Shown: positions 1 to 8,283, numbered from the stretch's first letter. The stretch is 34,018 bases of DNA from Lachnospiraceae bacterium (GCA_017479085.1 JAFVCQ010000139.1:1-34018), one strand, 5' to 3'. Numbers and translations are program-made. The notes: a model not told the origin generated them from the sequence alone.

Positions 1-1017
1 AATATGGATTTTGGGGTGAGACAGACTCTGCCGGGCATCATATCTTCTGTCAAGGAGCGAACGAGAGAGATTGAGAACACCGGAGCGAAGCTGATACCAA
101 GAGTGTGTGTGATCCGCTATCCGGAGGATCTGGATGATTATGAGGATATTATCCATTTCGGGCATGAATTTTATGGATTGATCCCGTTTGAACGCCTGTA
201 TTCGGAGGCTTCTGATATTGTGGTCTCCAAGGATTTTAAGATTGAGAATGATATGGATAGCATTTTGAGCCGGGCCATCGTCAAGAAGGGGTTTGAGATG
301 TACTATCAGCCGATCTACTCCGTCAGGGAAAAGCGATTTGTATCGGCGGAGGCATTGATCCGTCTGAATGACAGCAAGTATGGTTTTGTGTCACCGGGGC
401 TGTTTATTCCTGCGGCGGAGAGCCGGGGTCTGATTCTGCCGATTGGAGATTTTGTGTTAGAGGATGTCTATCGGTTTATTGCGGAGCATGATCTGGAGCG
501 GTTAGGGATTCAGTATATTGAGGTCAATCTGTCCGTGGTGCAGTGTATGCAAAAGGATCTGCCGCGGAAGATCAAGAGTCTGGAAGTCAAATACGGTGTC
601 CCTCCGGAGAAGTTGAATTTTGAGGTGACAGAGACTACATATGACACGGTTGGAGGAGTGATTGACGGGAATCTCAAGAAGCTGTCCAATATGGGATACA
701 GCTTTTCCCTGGATGATTATGGAACCGGCTATTCCAATATGCAGCGGGTTTCCAAGCTTCCGCTTAAGATGATCAAGATTGACAAGAGTCTGGTGGATGA
801 TATGGCGACACCGGATGGAATGTCGATTATGCGGAATACGATCCATATGATGAAGGATATCCGCAAGGAACTGGTAGTGGAGGGTGTGGAAACAGAGGAG
901 GCCTTCCATGAGTTAAAGGATATGGGTTGTGATTTTATTCAGGGCTTCTATTTTTCAAAGCCACTGTCAGAGGATGAGTTCATTGCCTATGTTACGGCTA
1001 GAAATGGGCAGGCATAA
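1..1017 (+). CDS. EAL-domain c-di-GMP phosphodiesterase, 5'-truncated
   Basis: The reading frame is open from base 1, so the gene begins before the window; 338 C-terminal residues are visible. They contain a full EAL domain, which hydrolyses the second messenger c-di-GMP to pGpG. Motifs in order: EALIRL (the EAL signature), EVNLS (metal-binding Asn), EVTET (Glu), DDYGTGYSN (the DDFGTGYSS loop), KIDKSLV (Lys), VVEGVET (Glu) and QGFYFSKPL. All the usual catalytic and metal ligands appear present, so the domain should be active. The first ~75 visible residues look like the tail of a GGDEF or similar domain, whose core lies outside the window. It stands tail to tail with the TraX-like gene, with a GC-rich hairpin between. 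c-di-GMP turnover fits a motile organism, but there is no direct operon link here. Confidence 0.93.
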   Translation, partial: NMDFGVRQTLPGIISSVKERTREIENTGAKLIPRVCVIRYPEDLDDYEDIIHFGHEFYGLIPFERLYSEASDIVVSKDFKIENDMDSILSRAIVKKGFEMYYQPIYSVREKRFVSAEALIRLNDSKYGFVSPGLFIPAAESRGLILPIGDFVLEDVYRFIAEHDLERLGIQYIEVNLSVVQCMQKDLPRKIKSLEVKYGVPPEKLNFEVTETTYDTVGGVIDGNLKKLSNMGYSFSLDDYGTGYSNMQRVSKLPLKMIKIDKSLVDDMATPDGMSIMRNTIHMMKDIRKELVVEGVETEEAFHELKDMGCDFIQGFYFSKPLSEDEFIAYVTARNGQA

Positions 1018-1043
1018 TGACCTGTGCAAAGTGTTCGATTGTG

Positions 1044-1063
1044 ACGGCTGCCACGGCAGCCGT
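1044..1063. terminator. Hairpin between convergent genes
   Basis: ACGGCTGCC and GGCAGCCGT form a perfect 9-bp stem with a 2-base gap, flanked by TGTGA and TCACA that can extend it. It fills the gap between the stop codons of two convergent genes, so a bidirectional terminator is the simplest reading. There is no clear T-tract on either side, so this is only moderately supported. Confidence 0.5.
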
Positions 1064-1065
1064 TA

Positions 1066-1719
1066 TCACAGATAGCGTCCAATCGCATAGAGAGCGAGAA
1101 GATGCAGCGGATAGAACCAGTAAAAGAACATCTTCGCATTCGGTCCGCGCCTGCCGTTGTAGAGAGTGATCGGTATCATGGACAGCACGCCGTAAAGCTC
1201 AAACCGTCCAAAGGAATACAGGGTCAGAGTACAGAGAACGAGCCGGATGAAGGGCATCTCTCTGGCCAGATAAAACATATCGATCAGAATGACACCTCCA
1301 ATTCCGTAATCGCAGTGTACAAGGTAAGCAGCGCCCCAGATCAGTACAAGGGGAATGACGTAGAGCTTATGCGTGTTCATCTCCTCCAGACAGAACAGGG
1401 AGGCCAGTCCCAACGCAAGTGTGATGAATACATTCTGGTACGGAAGATATATGATCGTATGGAAGAATGCCAAATCGAACGGAATCTCGGAGATCAGTGC
1501 GAATACGCACAGTCTGCTCAGATAGTTCACATGACTTCTCGTGTGATAAAATCCCTCCACGATCAAAAAACAAAAGATTGGAAAAGCAAGTCGTCCAATC
1601 GCGCGCAGGGCAAGTATATGTGGAAAAAAGATATAGCCGATATGGTCGATCAGCATGGAGCTGATGGCAATCAGCTTTAGGGTAAAGCTGCTCAATATAT
1701 CATAGGATTTCTTGTTCAA
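1066..1719 (-). CDS. TraX-family integral membrane protein
   Basis: 217 residues if started at the TTG at 1719. The sequence is strongly hydrophobic, with about six or seven membrane segments. It carries stretches typical of the TraX family (PF05857): LKLIAISSMLIDHIG near the N-terminus, RAIGRLAFPIFCFLIVEGFYHT, and ALISEIPFDL followed by YQNVF. TraX of F plasmid is involved in pilin N-acetylation, but chromosomal relatives in Firmicutes have no settled function. An in-frame GTG at 1779 would give 20 more residues, but it lies inside the -35 of a good promoter (1753-1781) and has no SD. The TTG at 1719 has AAAGGCGG upstream and is downstream of that promoter, so I prefer it. Monocistronic. Confidence 0.85.
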   Translation of the reverse strand: MNKKSYDILSSFTLKLIAISSMLIDHIGYIFFPHILALRAIGRLAFPIFCFLIVEGFYHTRSHVNYLSRLCVFALISEIPFDLAFFHTIIYLPYQNVFITLALGLASLFCLEEMNTHKLYVIPLVLIWGAAYLVHCDYGIGGVILIDMFYLAREMPFIRLVLCTLTLYSFGRFELYGVLSMIPITLYNGRRGPNAKMFFYWFYPLHLLALYAIGRYL

Positions 1720-1752
1720 GGGAGGTTCCGCCTTTCTTTCGTAATTATGGAT

Positions 1753-1781
1753 AGTATAGCAGAGGATTTTCGGAAGCACAA
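1753..1781 (-). promoter_or_regulatory. Sigma-A-type promoter for the TraX-like gene
   Basis: Read on the minus strand: TTGTGC (1781-1776), a 17-base spacer, and TATACT (1758-1753). Predicted start of transcription is near 1746, leaving a short leader before the TTG start at 1719. It argues against a translation start at 1779. Confidence 0.6.
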
Positions 1782-1847
1782 TACCTGTTGTTACAATTAT
1801 TTATTGAAGATTCTTGTGAAATTGTGGTAGCATTTATAGAAAAATGT

Positions 1848-1856
1848 TGCTATAAT
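1848..1856 (+). promoter_or_regulatory. Extended -10 promoter for the DivIVA-like gene
   Basis: TGCTATAAT is a perfect extended -10 (TGnTATAAT). No good -35 lies at 16-18 bases, which is tolerated by extended -10 promoters. Transcription would start near 1863, giving a leader of about 155 bases before the ATG at 2018. Confidence 0.5.
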
Positions 1857-1931
1857 ATTTATTAATGATAGAAAGGGGCATTTTGCACTGGAATCATTCA
1901 TAATGTCTTGTACTTAAGAGTAGACATAAAG

Positions 1932-1979
1932 CCCGTTCTTTTGGGTAACAATATAGGTAGCACGAATGTTTGACCCAAA
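1932..1979 (+). other. Possible structured 5' leader with two alternative stems
   Basis: The segment TTTGGGT (1940-1946) can pair with ACCCAAA (1973-1979), 7 bp with a 26-base loop. Its GGG (1943-1945) can instead pair with CCC at 1932-1934. These pairings exclude each other, as in a switchable leader. I do not recognise any known riboswitch consensus here. Confidence 0.25.
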
Positions 1980-2017
1980 GGGTGCGACCAATTCAAGCAA
2001 GAGGAAGGAGTGCTGAC

Positions 2018-2971
2018 ATGGCAAGAGACGAAAGATTTAAGACTGTATCCTTGGGAGGATATGACAAGACGTCAGTAGATGATTATATTGATGATATGAA
2101 AAAATCACATCAGCAGGATATTGAGGATCTGAAGCAGACGATCAGTAAGCTGAGTGAGACGGTAAAGAGCCTGCAGTTGGTGAAGGACAGCATCAGTTCC
2201 GAATCCAATCAGGCGATTGAGAATATGCAGAAATACAATGAATCCCTGCAGAATGAGCTGGAGAAAGCAAACCGAAAGCTAGAGGAGCAGGAGCAGATCT
2301 CGAAGTCCTATACGGACAAGCTTGAGCTGATCTCGAAGACGCTGGTGGACACCAATGAGCGGTGTGATATCATGCTGAAGGAGGCTGAGGAAAAGAGCAC
2401 CAAGCTGATGACCGATGCGGAGGAGAAGAGCCAGAAGATGCTGTCGGAAGCAGAGACGAAGAGTAAGGAGATGCTGATCTCTGCAAAAGAGGAGAGCGAT
2501 AAGCTTCTGATGAATGCAAAGAGCCAGAGCACCAATATGATGACAGAGGCAGAGAAGAAGAGTAACAACCTCATTGCGGATTCGGAGCGGCAGAGCGCGA
2601 ATATCCTTCAGCATGCCGAGGAGGAGAGAGAGAATCTGAGAGTGCGCGCCGAGGAGGAATACAAGCAGGCGGTTGCGAAGAAGACAGCAGAGTGTGAGAA
2701 GATGGTTTCGGATGCAACACAGGAGAAGGATCAGATCCTGTCAGAGGCGAGAGAGCGGGTTGCCACGATCCGGGGCTCCATGAAGAGAGAATGTGAGAGT
2801 GTCAGTGCCTACATGACCAGCCTGATGCGTTCCGTAGATGGGATCGTGAAAGCATGCAATGAGACGAAGGTCATTACAGACAAGGCATTTAAAGGAATCG
2901 AGGGTGTGAAACAGCCGGAGCTGGCGCCGCCGGAGGATTCCGATGAGATACCACAGATTCAGTTCGAATAG
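2018..2971 (+). CDS. DivIVA-like coiled-coil protein
   Basis: 317 residues. The start is the ATG at 2018, preceded by GAGGAAGGAG at 7-base spacing; an upstream in-frame start at 1970 has no SD. Residues ~1-60 resemble the N-terminal lipid-binding and dimer region of DivIVA (FKTVSLGGYDKTSVDDYIDDM), which recruits proteins to curved membranes at poles and septa. Then comes coiled coil. From residue 122 to 253 there are twelve consecutive 11-residue units (first unit EAEEKSTKLMT), encoded by 33-base units at 2381-2776. The C-terminal ~60 residues end in an acidic, proline-containing tail. No membrane segment. It is followed after 21 bases by the PAS/GAF gene, probably in one operon. A role as a polar or septal scaffold is inferred from the N-terminal domain only; paralogues of DivIVA (such as GpsB or SepF-linked proteins) differ in length. 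Confidence 0.75.
   Translation: MARDERFKTVSLGGYDKTSVDDYIDDMKKSHQQDIEDLKQTISKLSETVKSLQLVKDSISSESNQAIENMQKYNESLQNELEKANRKLEEQEQISKSYTDKLELISKTLVDTNERCDIMLKEAEEKSTKLMTDAEEKSQKMLSEAETKSKEMLISAKEESDKLLMNAKSQSTNMMTEAEKKSNNLIADSERQSANILQHAEEERENLRVRAEEEYKQAVAKKTAECEKMVSDATQEKDQILSEARERVATIRGSMKRECESVSAYMTSLMRSVDGIVKACNETKVITDKAFKGIEGVKQPELAPPEDSDEIPQIQFE
2381..2776 (+). repeat. Twelve tandem 33-bp coding units (11-residue repeat)
   Basis: Within the DivIVA-like gene, twelve uninterrupted 11-residue units follow one another. Most start with acidic or Asn/His-Ala and carry hydrophobic residues at positions 9 and 10 (KLMT, KMLS, KLLM, NLIA, NILQ). DNA units are diverged, so this is an old periodicity, not a recent expansion. 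An 11-residue period suits a right-handed or straight coiled coil. Confidence 0.8.
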
Positions 2972-2992
2972 AATTCCCCAAAGGAGCTGCTT

Positions 2993-5485
2993 ATGGATAA
3001 AGAAAGAATGGAGATTTTCAAACAATTTACGAATTATATCACGTATCCAATGGTTGTGTTTGAGGCAGAGACCGGCAGCGTGCTGGATATGAATCACGAG
3101 GCAGAACAGATACTTGGAAGCAAGGTAGAGAAGATTGTAATGGAACCGAAATATTCACTGACCAAGCATAATTTCTGGGAACCGCTTCATAAAAGGAAAA
3201 GCATGATGTGGAACCAGATCTGTCTGAAAGCGGATGATCGGGAATATCTGGTCTGCGGTTTGATCAACGTTGCTAAGACAGAGGATAAGTATATCTATAC
3301 GCTTCTGTTTGAATCCCAGACTGCAAACTATCATGGGAATATGACCATGGAGAGCATTGTGAATCGCGCCGGTATGGTGGCAATCCATATGGGCATGGTG
3401 GAAGACGGATATCAGGTGGAGTATATATCGGAGAATGTCAGTCAGTACGGATATACGCAGGAACAGCTTTACAGACATATTGTTACCCTTGAGGATCTGG
3501 TCTGTGAGGAGGACACAGAACGTGTACAGGAAAGTATTGTAAATGCAGCAAGGCAACATGCCGGGGAGTCTTTTGTTGAGTGCCGGATCCTCACGGATGA
3601 AAAAGAACTGATACCGGTACGCCTTTTGATATATTATATCTATGATGAAAATGATAAGCTGACTGGTTTTGAGGTTCTTCTGATGGATCTCAGAGAGGAA
3701 CAGCGGAAAAACAGAGAAAATGCATACATGAACAATGTCATTTCCAAGATGAAGAATGTTCTGATCGTCAAATCCTACTATCAGGGAAAGAGATCCTTGA
3801 AATATATTTCTGCCAATGCAGGGATTCTGGGAATGAATGCAGAGGCCCTGAAAAAGGGATACAAGCTGTCAGAGGACTATATCTATCCGGAGGACAGGGA
3901 TGGAGTCATCGATTCCATCTATCAGGCGGTTGCGAATGGAGTGACGGACTTTACACAGACATACCGTATGGTGCGGGATGATGGGACGAAGATATGGGTC
4001 GCAAATGATGTGACAGTCAACCGCATTTCAGATGGGGAAGCAGAGATATCTTTTCTGTTGTCCGACATCACGGAACATAAGAATATGGAGAGGGAACTTG
4101 CAGCTGCGGCAGCCGGTAAGGAAAAGGCGCCAAAGGAGAGCCGGGAGAGCAGTCTGAAGCTGTTTAAACTGGATAAAAAGGATAGTAATCTGTTAGAACG
4201 GTTTGAGACAATGGCGGGAATGTTATGCAGGAAGGCAGACTATTACGGAGTGGTGCTGGACACGGAGGGAGGTCTTTTGACAACACCTAAGGGACCGACA
4301 GAATATCTGGGACAGTTCTATGATCTGTTTGAACGCGAGGTATTCAAAGAACAGTTCGCGAATATAGTGGTGCGTGTGAAGGAGGAACGGATTCCGCAGA
4401 GTGTATCGTTTGTCATGGATAACATGGAAATACACATGATATTTACACCGATCATTTTGGAAGAGTCCGTTATTGCATACTGGGTGTTGACCAGCTTTGC
4501 TCCGGATGGCGCGGCGATACTTGGGGCTGTGGTGGAAAAGCACTGGTATATTGCCAATGACATTATAGAATGTTTTTATTCCGACCAGATCATTCAAAAT
4601 GAGAAGAGGCAGAGAAAGCTGGCAGAGGGAAAGCTGCGCAGGGAGAAGAAGGAGCGGCAGGTTATTGAGGATATGCTGGAGGCACTGATCCGGAATGGAG
4701 AAAACAGTCTTCCGGAGCTGTTTCAGAAGGCAGGATCCTATCTGTTCATCTCGGATATTGGTCTGTATTTAGAGAATAAAGAAACAAAAAGTGTGGAAAA
4801 ATATTTTGTACGCAACCGGTTGGGAGAAATGACTGCATTTGCCGACCGACTGATGTTTTCTGTATCGGAATATCATGTTCTGAAAGAGCTTTTTAAGAAG
4901 GATCCGGTGTTGGTGGTAGACCGGACGACAGAAGAGCTATTCTTGAAGGAATTGCTCAGGCGGACCGACATGGAAAATATGATTTTACTGCCACTCACTT
5001 CCATTTCCGGACAGAAGGGATATATTGTGTATGCGAATGCCAACAAAGAGCGTCCGTTTGATGAAGCGCGTATTGCCTTTGCTGCCTGCATTACACATAT
5101 TTTTGAGAGTGCCCTTCCCGGCGGCAAGAAGGATGAGAAGAAAGAGATTATCAGCGAAGGCTTCTTTGAGGCCTATGATCATATACGGGACGCAGTGTTC
5201 GTGAAGGAAAACCAGTCGGGAGAGATTATTTTTGCAAACAAGGCTATGGATAATCTGTTCGGATTCAGTCTGGTGGGGATGCATGCCGGTGAGGTGCTGA
5301 ATGACCAGACGGAACAGTACCGGCATATGCATGGAATGCGAAAGCGGTTTATCGCTAATAAAAAAGTAACAAAGTGGCAAAGCTATATGAAGGAACTGAA
5401 TCAGATTATGAACATTATCGAGGTTCATATGGAGATGCAGTCGGGGAAGGATTACAGCCTGTATATTTTGAAAAAGAACAAATAG
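2993..5485 (+). CDS. Multi-domain PAS/GAF sensor protein without output domain
   Basis: 830 residues; start ATG at 2993 with AAAGGAG six bases upstream. No signal peptide or membrane segment, so cytoplasmic. By inspection: PAS-like residues ~10-110; a second PAS ~120-240 (VEYISENVSQYGYTQEQL); a third PAS with a PAC tail ~255-370 (RMVRDDGTKIWVANDVTVN, then LLSDITEHKNME); a diverged ligand-binding-like segment ~400-535; a charged helix ~545-575; a GAF-like region ~580-710; a last PAS ~720-830. I see no histidine kinase, GGDEF, EAL, HD-GYP, methyl-accepting or DNA-binding part. Similar PAS trains in Lachnospiraceae usually precede GGDEF/EAL domains. Cotranscribed with the DivIVA-like gene (21-base gap), which hints that it acts as a localised sensor through protein contact. 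Function unknown. Confidence 0.78.
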   Translation: MDKERMEIFKQFTNYITYPMVVFEAETGSVLDMNHEAEQILGSKVEKIVMEPKYSLTKHNFWEPLHKRKSMMWNQICLKADDREYLVCGLINVAKTEDKYIYTLLFESQTANYHGNMTMESIVNRAGMVAIHMGMVEDGYQVEYISENVSQYGYTQEQLYRHIVTLEDLVCEEDTERVQESIVNAARQHAGESFVECRILTDEKELIPVRLLIYYIYDENDKLTGFEVLLMDLREEQRKNRENAYMNNVISKMKNVLIVKSYYQGKRSLKYISANAGILGMNAEALKKGYKLSEDYIYPEDRDGVIDSIYQAVANGVTDFTQTYRMVRDDGTKIWVANDVTVNRISDGEAEISFLLSDITEHKNMERELAAAAAGKEKAPKESRESSLKLFKLDKKDSNLLERFETMAGMLCRKADYYGVVLDTEGGLLTTPKGPTEYLGQFYDLFEREVFKEQFANIVVRVKEERIPQSVSFVMDNMEIHMIFTPIILEESVIAYWVLTSFAPDGAAILGAVVEKHWYIANDIIECFYSDQIIQNEKRQRKLAEGKLRREKKERQVIEDMLEALIRNGENSLPELFQKAGSYLFISDIGLYLENKETKSVEKYFVRNRLGEMTAFADRLMFSVSEYHVLKELFKKDPVLVVDRTTEELFLKELLRRTDMENMILLPLTSISGQKGYIVYANANKERPFDEARIAFAACITHIFESALPGGKKDEKKEIISEGFFEAYDHIRDAVFVKENQSGEIIFANKAMDNLFGFSLVGMHAGEVLNDQTEQYRHMHGMRKRFIANKKVTKWQSYMKELNQIMNIIEVHMEMQSGKDYSLYILKKNK

Positions 5486-5500
5486 GACGCTGCCAAACCC

Positions 5501-5540
5501 GGTAGCTGTTTACTGGCTGATTCTTAACGAAATGACATTG
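5501..5540 (+). repeat. Dispersed intergenic repeat, copy A
   Basis: Begins with CCGGTAGC-like sequence and GTTTACTGGCT, ending CTTAACGAAATGACATTG. The right part matches the reverse complement of 21719-21751 in nearly every base. It lies between the stop of the PAS/GAF gene and the sigma-28-like promoter of mreB. Confidence 0.6.
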
Positions 5541-5574
5541 CAAGACAATGGGGACAGATTGTAACAGGGTACGG

Positions 5575-5602
5575 TAAAGAAAGATCAGAAATATGACGAT
5601 AA
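5575..5602 (+). promoter_or_regulatory. Sigma-28 (FliA/SigD)-like promoter of the mreB-flagellar cluster
   Basis: TAAA (5575-5578), 16-base spacer, GACGATAA (5595-5602), against the sigma-28 consensus TAAA-N15-GCCGATAA: one mismatch and one extra spacer base. It lies 21 bases before the mreB ATG. The same -10 and the same spacing occur before the flagellin at 31545-31572. Confidence 0.5.
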
Positions 5603-5623
5603 ATATAGGAAAGGGGTAAGAAC

Positions 5624-6622
5624 ATGGCAAGTTCGGACATAGGAATTGATTTGGGTACAGCCAGTATCCTTGTGTATGTGAAGGGGAAGGGGGTTGTACT
5701 GAAGGAGCCGTCCGTGGTGGCCTTTGACCGGGATACGAGCCGGATCAAAGCCATTGGCGAAGAGGCGAGACTGATGCTTGGAAGAACCCCGGGGAATATT
5801 GTGGCAGTCCGGCCTCTGAGACAGGGCGTGATATCGGATTACCGCATTACAGAGAAGATGCTGAAGTATTTTATCCAGAAGGCAGTTGGGAAAAGCTTCT
5901 TTGGAAGGCGTCCCCGAATCTCTGTCTGTGTGCCGAGCGGGGTGACTGAGGTAGAGAAGAAGGCCGTGGAGGATGCCACCTATCAGGCCGGCGCAAGAGA
6001 TGTGTCCATCATTGAGGAGCCGGTGGCGGCGGCCATTGGAGCCGGAATCGATATTGCAAGGCCTTGTGGGAACATGATCGTGGATATCGGCGGTGGAACG
6101 GCGGATATTGCGGTGATCTCACTGGGTGGAACCGTTGTCAGTACCTCTATTAAGACGGCGGGGGATGATTTCGATGAGGCGATCGTGCGGTATATGCGCA
6201 AGAAGCACAACCTGCTGATCGGAGAGCGGACGGCAGAGGAGATCAAGATTAAGATTGGCACCTGCTACCGCAGACCGGAGAATCTGACGCTGGAGATCAG
6301 AGGCCGGAATCTGGTGACGGGACTGCCGAGAACGGTCGCAGTTACCTCGGAGGAGACGGTGGAGGCCTTAGAGGAGGTGACCGAGGAGATCATTGAGGCG
6401 GTTCATTCCGTTCTGGAGAAGACACCGCCGGAGCTTGCAGCAGATATTGCAGACCGGGGAATCGTACTGACCGGTGGAGGAGCGATGCTGCACGGATTAG
6501 AGGAGTTGATTGAGGAAGAGACCGGTATTACAACCATGACGGCGGAGGATCCAATGACCTGCGTTGCCATCGGCACCGGTAAATATATAGAGTTTCTAAG
6601 TGGAGCAATGGAAGAAGAATAG
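5624..6622 (+). CDS. mreB: MreB/Mbl-family rod shape-determining actin homologue
   Basis: 332 residues, the usual MreB/Mbl length. Actin-fold nucleotide motifs are intact: GIDLGTASILVYVKGKG (phosphate 1), IVDIGGGTADIAVISLGG (phosphate 2) and GIVLTGGGAMLHGLEELI (adenosine). It polymerises under the membrane and guides lateral wall synthesis. The start ATG at 5624 has AAAGGGG upstream. Its neighbours are two flagellar rod/hook genes, the same order as mbl-flhO-flhP in Bacillus subtilis, so Mbl may be the better name for this paralogue. There are no mreC or mreD genes beside it, which also argues against the classical mre operon copy. The upstream sigma-28-like promoter suggests expression with the motility regulon. 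Confidence 0.93.
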   Translation: MASSDIGIDLGTASILVYVKGKGVVLKEPSVVAFDRDTSRIKAIGEEARLMLGRTPGNIVAVRPLRQGVISDYRITEKMLKYFIQKAVGKSFFGRRPRISVCVPSGVTEVEKKAVEDATYQAGARDVSIIEEPVAAAIGAGIDIARPCGNMIVDIGGGTADIAVISLGGTVVSTSIKTAGDDFDEAIVRYMRKKHNLLIGERTAEEIKIKIGTCYRRPENLTLEIRGRNLVTGLPRTVAVTSEETVEALEEVTEEIIEAVHSVLEKTPPELAADIADRGIVLTGGGAMLHGLEELIEEETGITTMTAEDPMTCVAIGTGKYIEFLSGAMEEE

Positions 6623-6633
6623 GAGTTGAAGAA

Positions 6634-7419
6634 ATGGTAAGAGGTCTTTACACTGCATGGACCGGCATGGTGAACGAGCAGAAGCGTCTGGATGTCATTG
6701 CCAACAATATGGCAAATGCAGATACCACCGGCTTCAAGAAGGAGAAGGTGACATCCCAGTCCTTTGACGATGAGCTGACCCTGCGGGTACATGACAACAA
6801 TGTGGCACCGGCTCTCAAGCGTCGTATTGGGAATATGAATCTGGGTGTTAAGATAGGCGAGACCTATCATGATTTTTCGCAGGGAAGTCTGCGGGAGACA
6901 GGGAATACCTATGATCTGGCGCTGAGCGGAGATGGATTTTTTACGATTCAGACAACGAACAAGCAGGGAGTGACCACAATCCGGTATACGCGGGACGGTT
7001 CCTTTACTGTAACTACGGATGGTTATCTTGTTACCAAGGATGGAGATTTTGTACTGGATACGGAAGGAAAGCAGATTCAGATTGAGGGGGCACAGACTGC
7101 CACCAATGTTGCAATTGACGAGAAGGGCAATATTGTGGTGGATGGACAGACGGTGGCAACCCTGAATATTGTGAGCTTTGAGAATCCACAGGCACTGCTG
7201 CTGTATGGCGAGAACATGTATGAGGCGACCGATGCAGCGGGGATCACAACGTCGAATGCGGCGGTACATCAGGGATATCTTGAGATGTCCAACACCAATG
7301 TCATTCAGGAGATGGTGGATATGATCACCATTACAAGAGCATACGAGGCAGGGCAGAAGATGATTCAGACAGTGGATTCTACTTTACAGCAAACTGTTAA
7401 TGAGATAGGAAGAGTATAA
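6634..7419 (+). CDS. flhO: Flagellar hook-basal body protein, FlgF/FlhO type
   Basis: 261 residues. The N-terminus MVRGLYTAWTGMVNEQKRLDVIANNMANADTTGFKK is the flagellar rod/hook family signature (FlgB/C/F/G/E). The C-terminus YLEMSNTNVIQEMVDMITITRAYEAGQKMIQ is the matching helix that packs with it in the axial structure. The middle is beta-rich and includes the DLALSGDGFF motif. It is exported through the flagellar type III apparatus and builds the distal or proximal rod. It follows mreB by 11 bases (AGGAGTTGAAGAAATG) and precedes the flgG/flhP-like gene by 21, an operon arrangement like B. subtilis mbl-flhO-flhP. FlgF is the alternative name. Confidence 0.9.
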   Translation: MVRGLYTAWTGMVNEQKRLDVIANNMANADTTGFKKEKVTSQSFDDELTLRVHDNNVAPALKRRIGNMNLGVKIGETYHDFSQGSLRETGNTYDLALSGDGFFTIQTTNKQGVTTIRYTRDGSFTVTTDGYLVTKDGDFVLDTEGKQIQIEGAQTATNVAIDEKGNIVVDGQTVATLNIVSFENPQALLLYGENMYEATDAAGITTSNAAVHQGYLEMSNTNVIQEMVDMITITRAYEAGQKMIQTVDSTLQQTVNEIGRV

Positions 7420-7440
7420 GAGAGGAGGTAATGATTTACT

Positions 7441-8283
7441 ATGATGCGTTCATTATGGACTGCTGCATCAGGAATGATAGCACAGCAGACGAATCTGGAT
7501 ACAGTTGCCAACAATCTGTCGAATGTCAACACGGCAGGCTATAAGAAGGATACGGTGGAGTTCAAATCACTGCTCTATCAGACCCTGCAGTCTCCGTCTA
7601 CCAACAATGCGGGGGAGAACAAGCCGGTTCCGGCACAGGTGGGACTGGGTACCCGTACCGCCTCGATCACGACGGTATTTTCACAGGGGAATCTTCAGAG
7701 TACCGATAATAATACATATATGGCAATTGAGGGAATGGGCTTCTTCAAGGTTCGGGATAACGACGGGAATATCTGCTATACCCGGGACGGAAGCTTTGCC
7801 ACACAGCCGGTAGAGGGAGGTACCATGCTCTGTACCTCACAGGGGTATCCGGTTCTTGACCAGAACAATAATACGATTATTATCCCATCCAACTACAAGG
7901 TGGATGATTTTTCTGTTGATCAGGAGGGCAATATCTTTGTATCCTCTGCGACTGAGCAGCGGGTTCCGCTCACACAGACACAGGACGGACAGCAGTACCA
8001 GCAGAAGATCGGGCTGGTACAGTTCAACAATCCGTCCGGTCTCGACAGCATTGGCGGGAATCTGTATCAGGTAACGGTGGCATCCGGAGATCCGTTAGAG
8101 GAGTCGGCAACCCCGGCTCTTGGCCAGAGCAGGATCCATCAGAAGTATATCGAGATGTCCAATGTGCAGGTTGCCGATGAGATGGTGAACATGATCGTGG
8201 CACAGCGGGCATATGAGATGAATTCCAAAGCGATTCAGGCATCGGATGAGATGCTGCAGCAGGCGAACAATCTGAGAGGATAA
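7441..8283 (+). CDS. flhP: Flagellar hook-basal body protein, FlgG/FlhP type
   Basis: 280 residues. N-terminal signature LWTAASGMIAQQTNLDTVANNLSNVNTAGYKK and C-terminal YIEMSNVQVADEMVNMIVAQRAYEMNSKAIQ identify a rod protein closest in style to FlgG. The middle contains MAIEGMGFFKVR and two short runs typical of the D1 domain. It is exported by the flagellar secretion system and forms the distal rod. AGGAGG stands 12 bases before the ATG at 7441, a little far; the ATG at 7444 is further still, so 7441 is kept. In an intact cluster flgJ should follow, but a decayed transposon of about 1.4 kb comes first. Confidence 0.9.
   Translation: MMRSLWTAASGMIAQQTNLDTVANNLSNVNTAGYKKDTVEFKSLLYQTLQSPSTNNAGENKPVPAQVGLGTRTASITTVFSQGNLQSTDNNTYMAIEGMGFFKVRDNDGNICYTRDGSFATQPVEGGTMLCTSQGYPVLDQNNNTIIIPSNYKVDDFSVDQEGNIFVSSATEQRVPLTQTQDGQQYQQKIGLVQFNNPSGLDSIGGNLYQVTVASGDPLEESATPALGQSRIHQKYIEMSNVQVADEMVNMIVAQRAYEMNSKAIQASDEMLQQANNLRG

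Noticed and set aside
1467..1680. Plus-strand open frames inside the TraX-like gene
   Set aside because: They are antisense to a membrane protein with clear family motifs and its own promoter, and have no SD.
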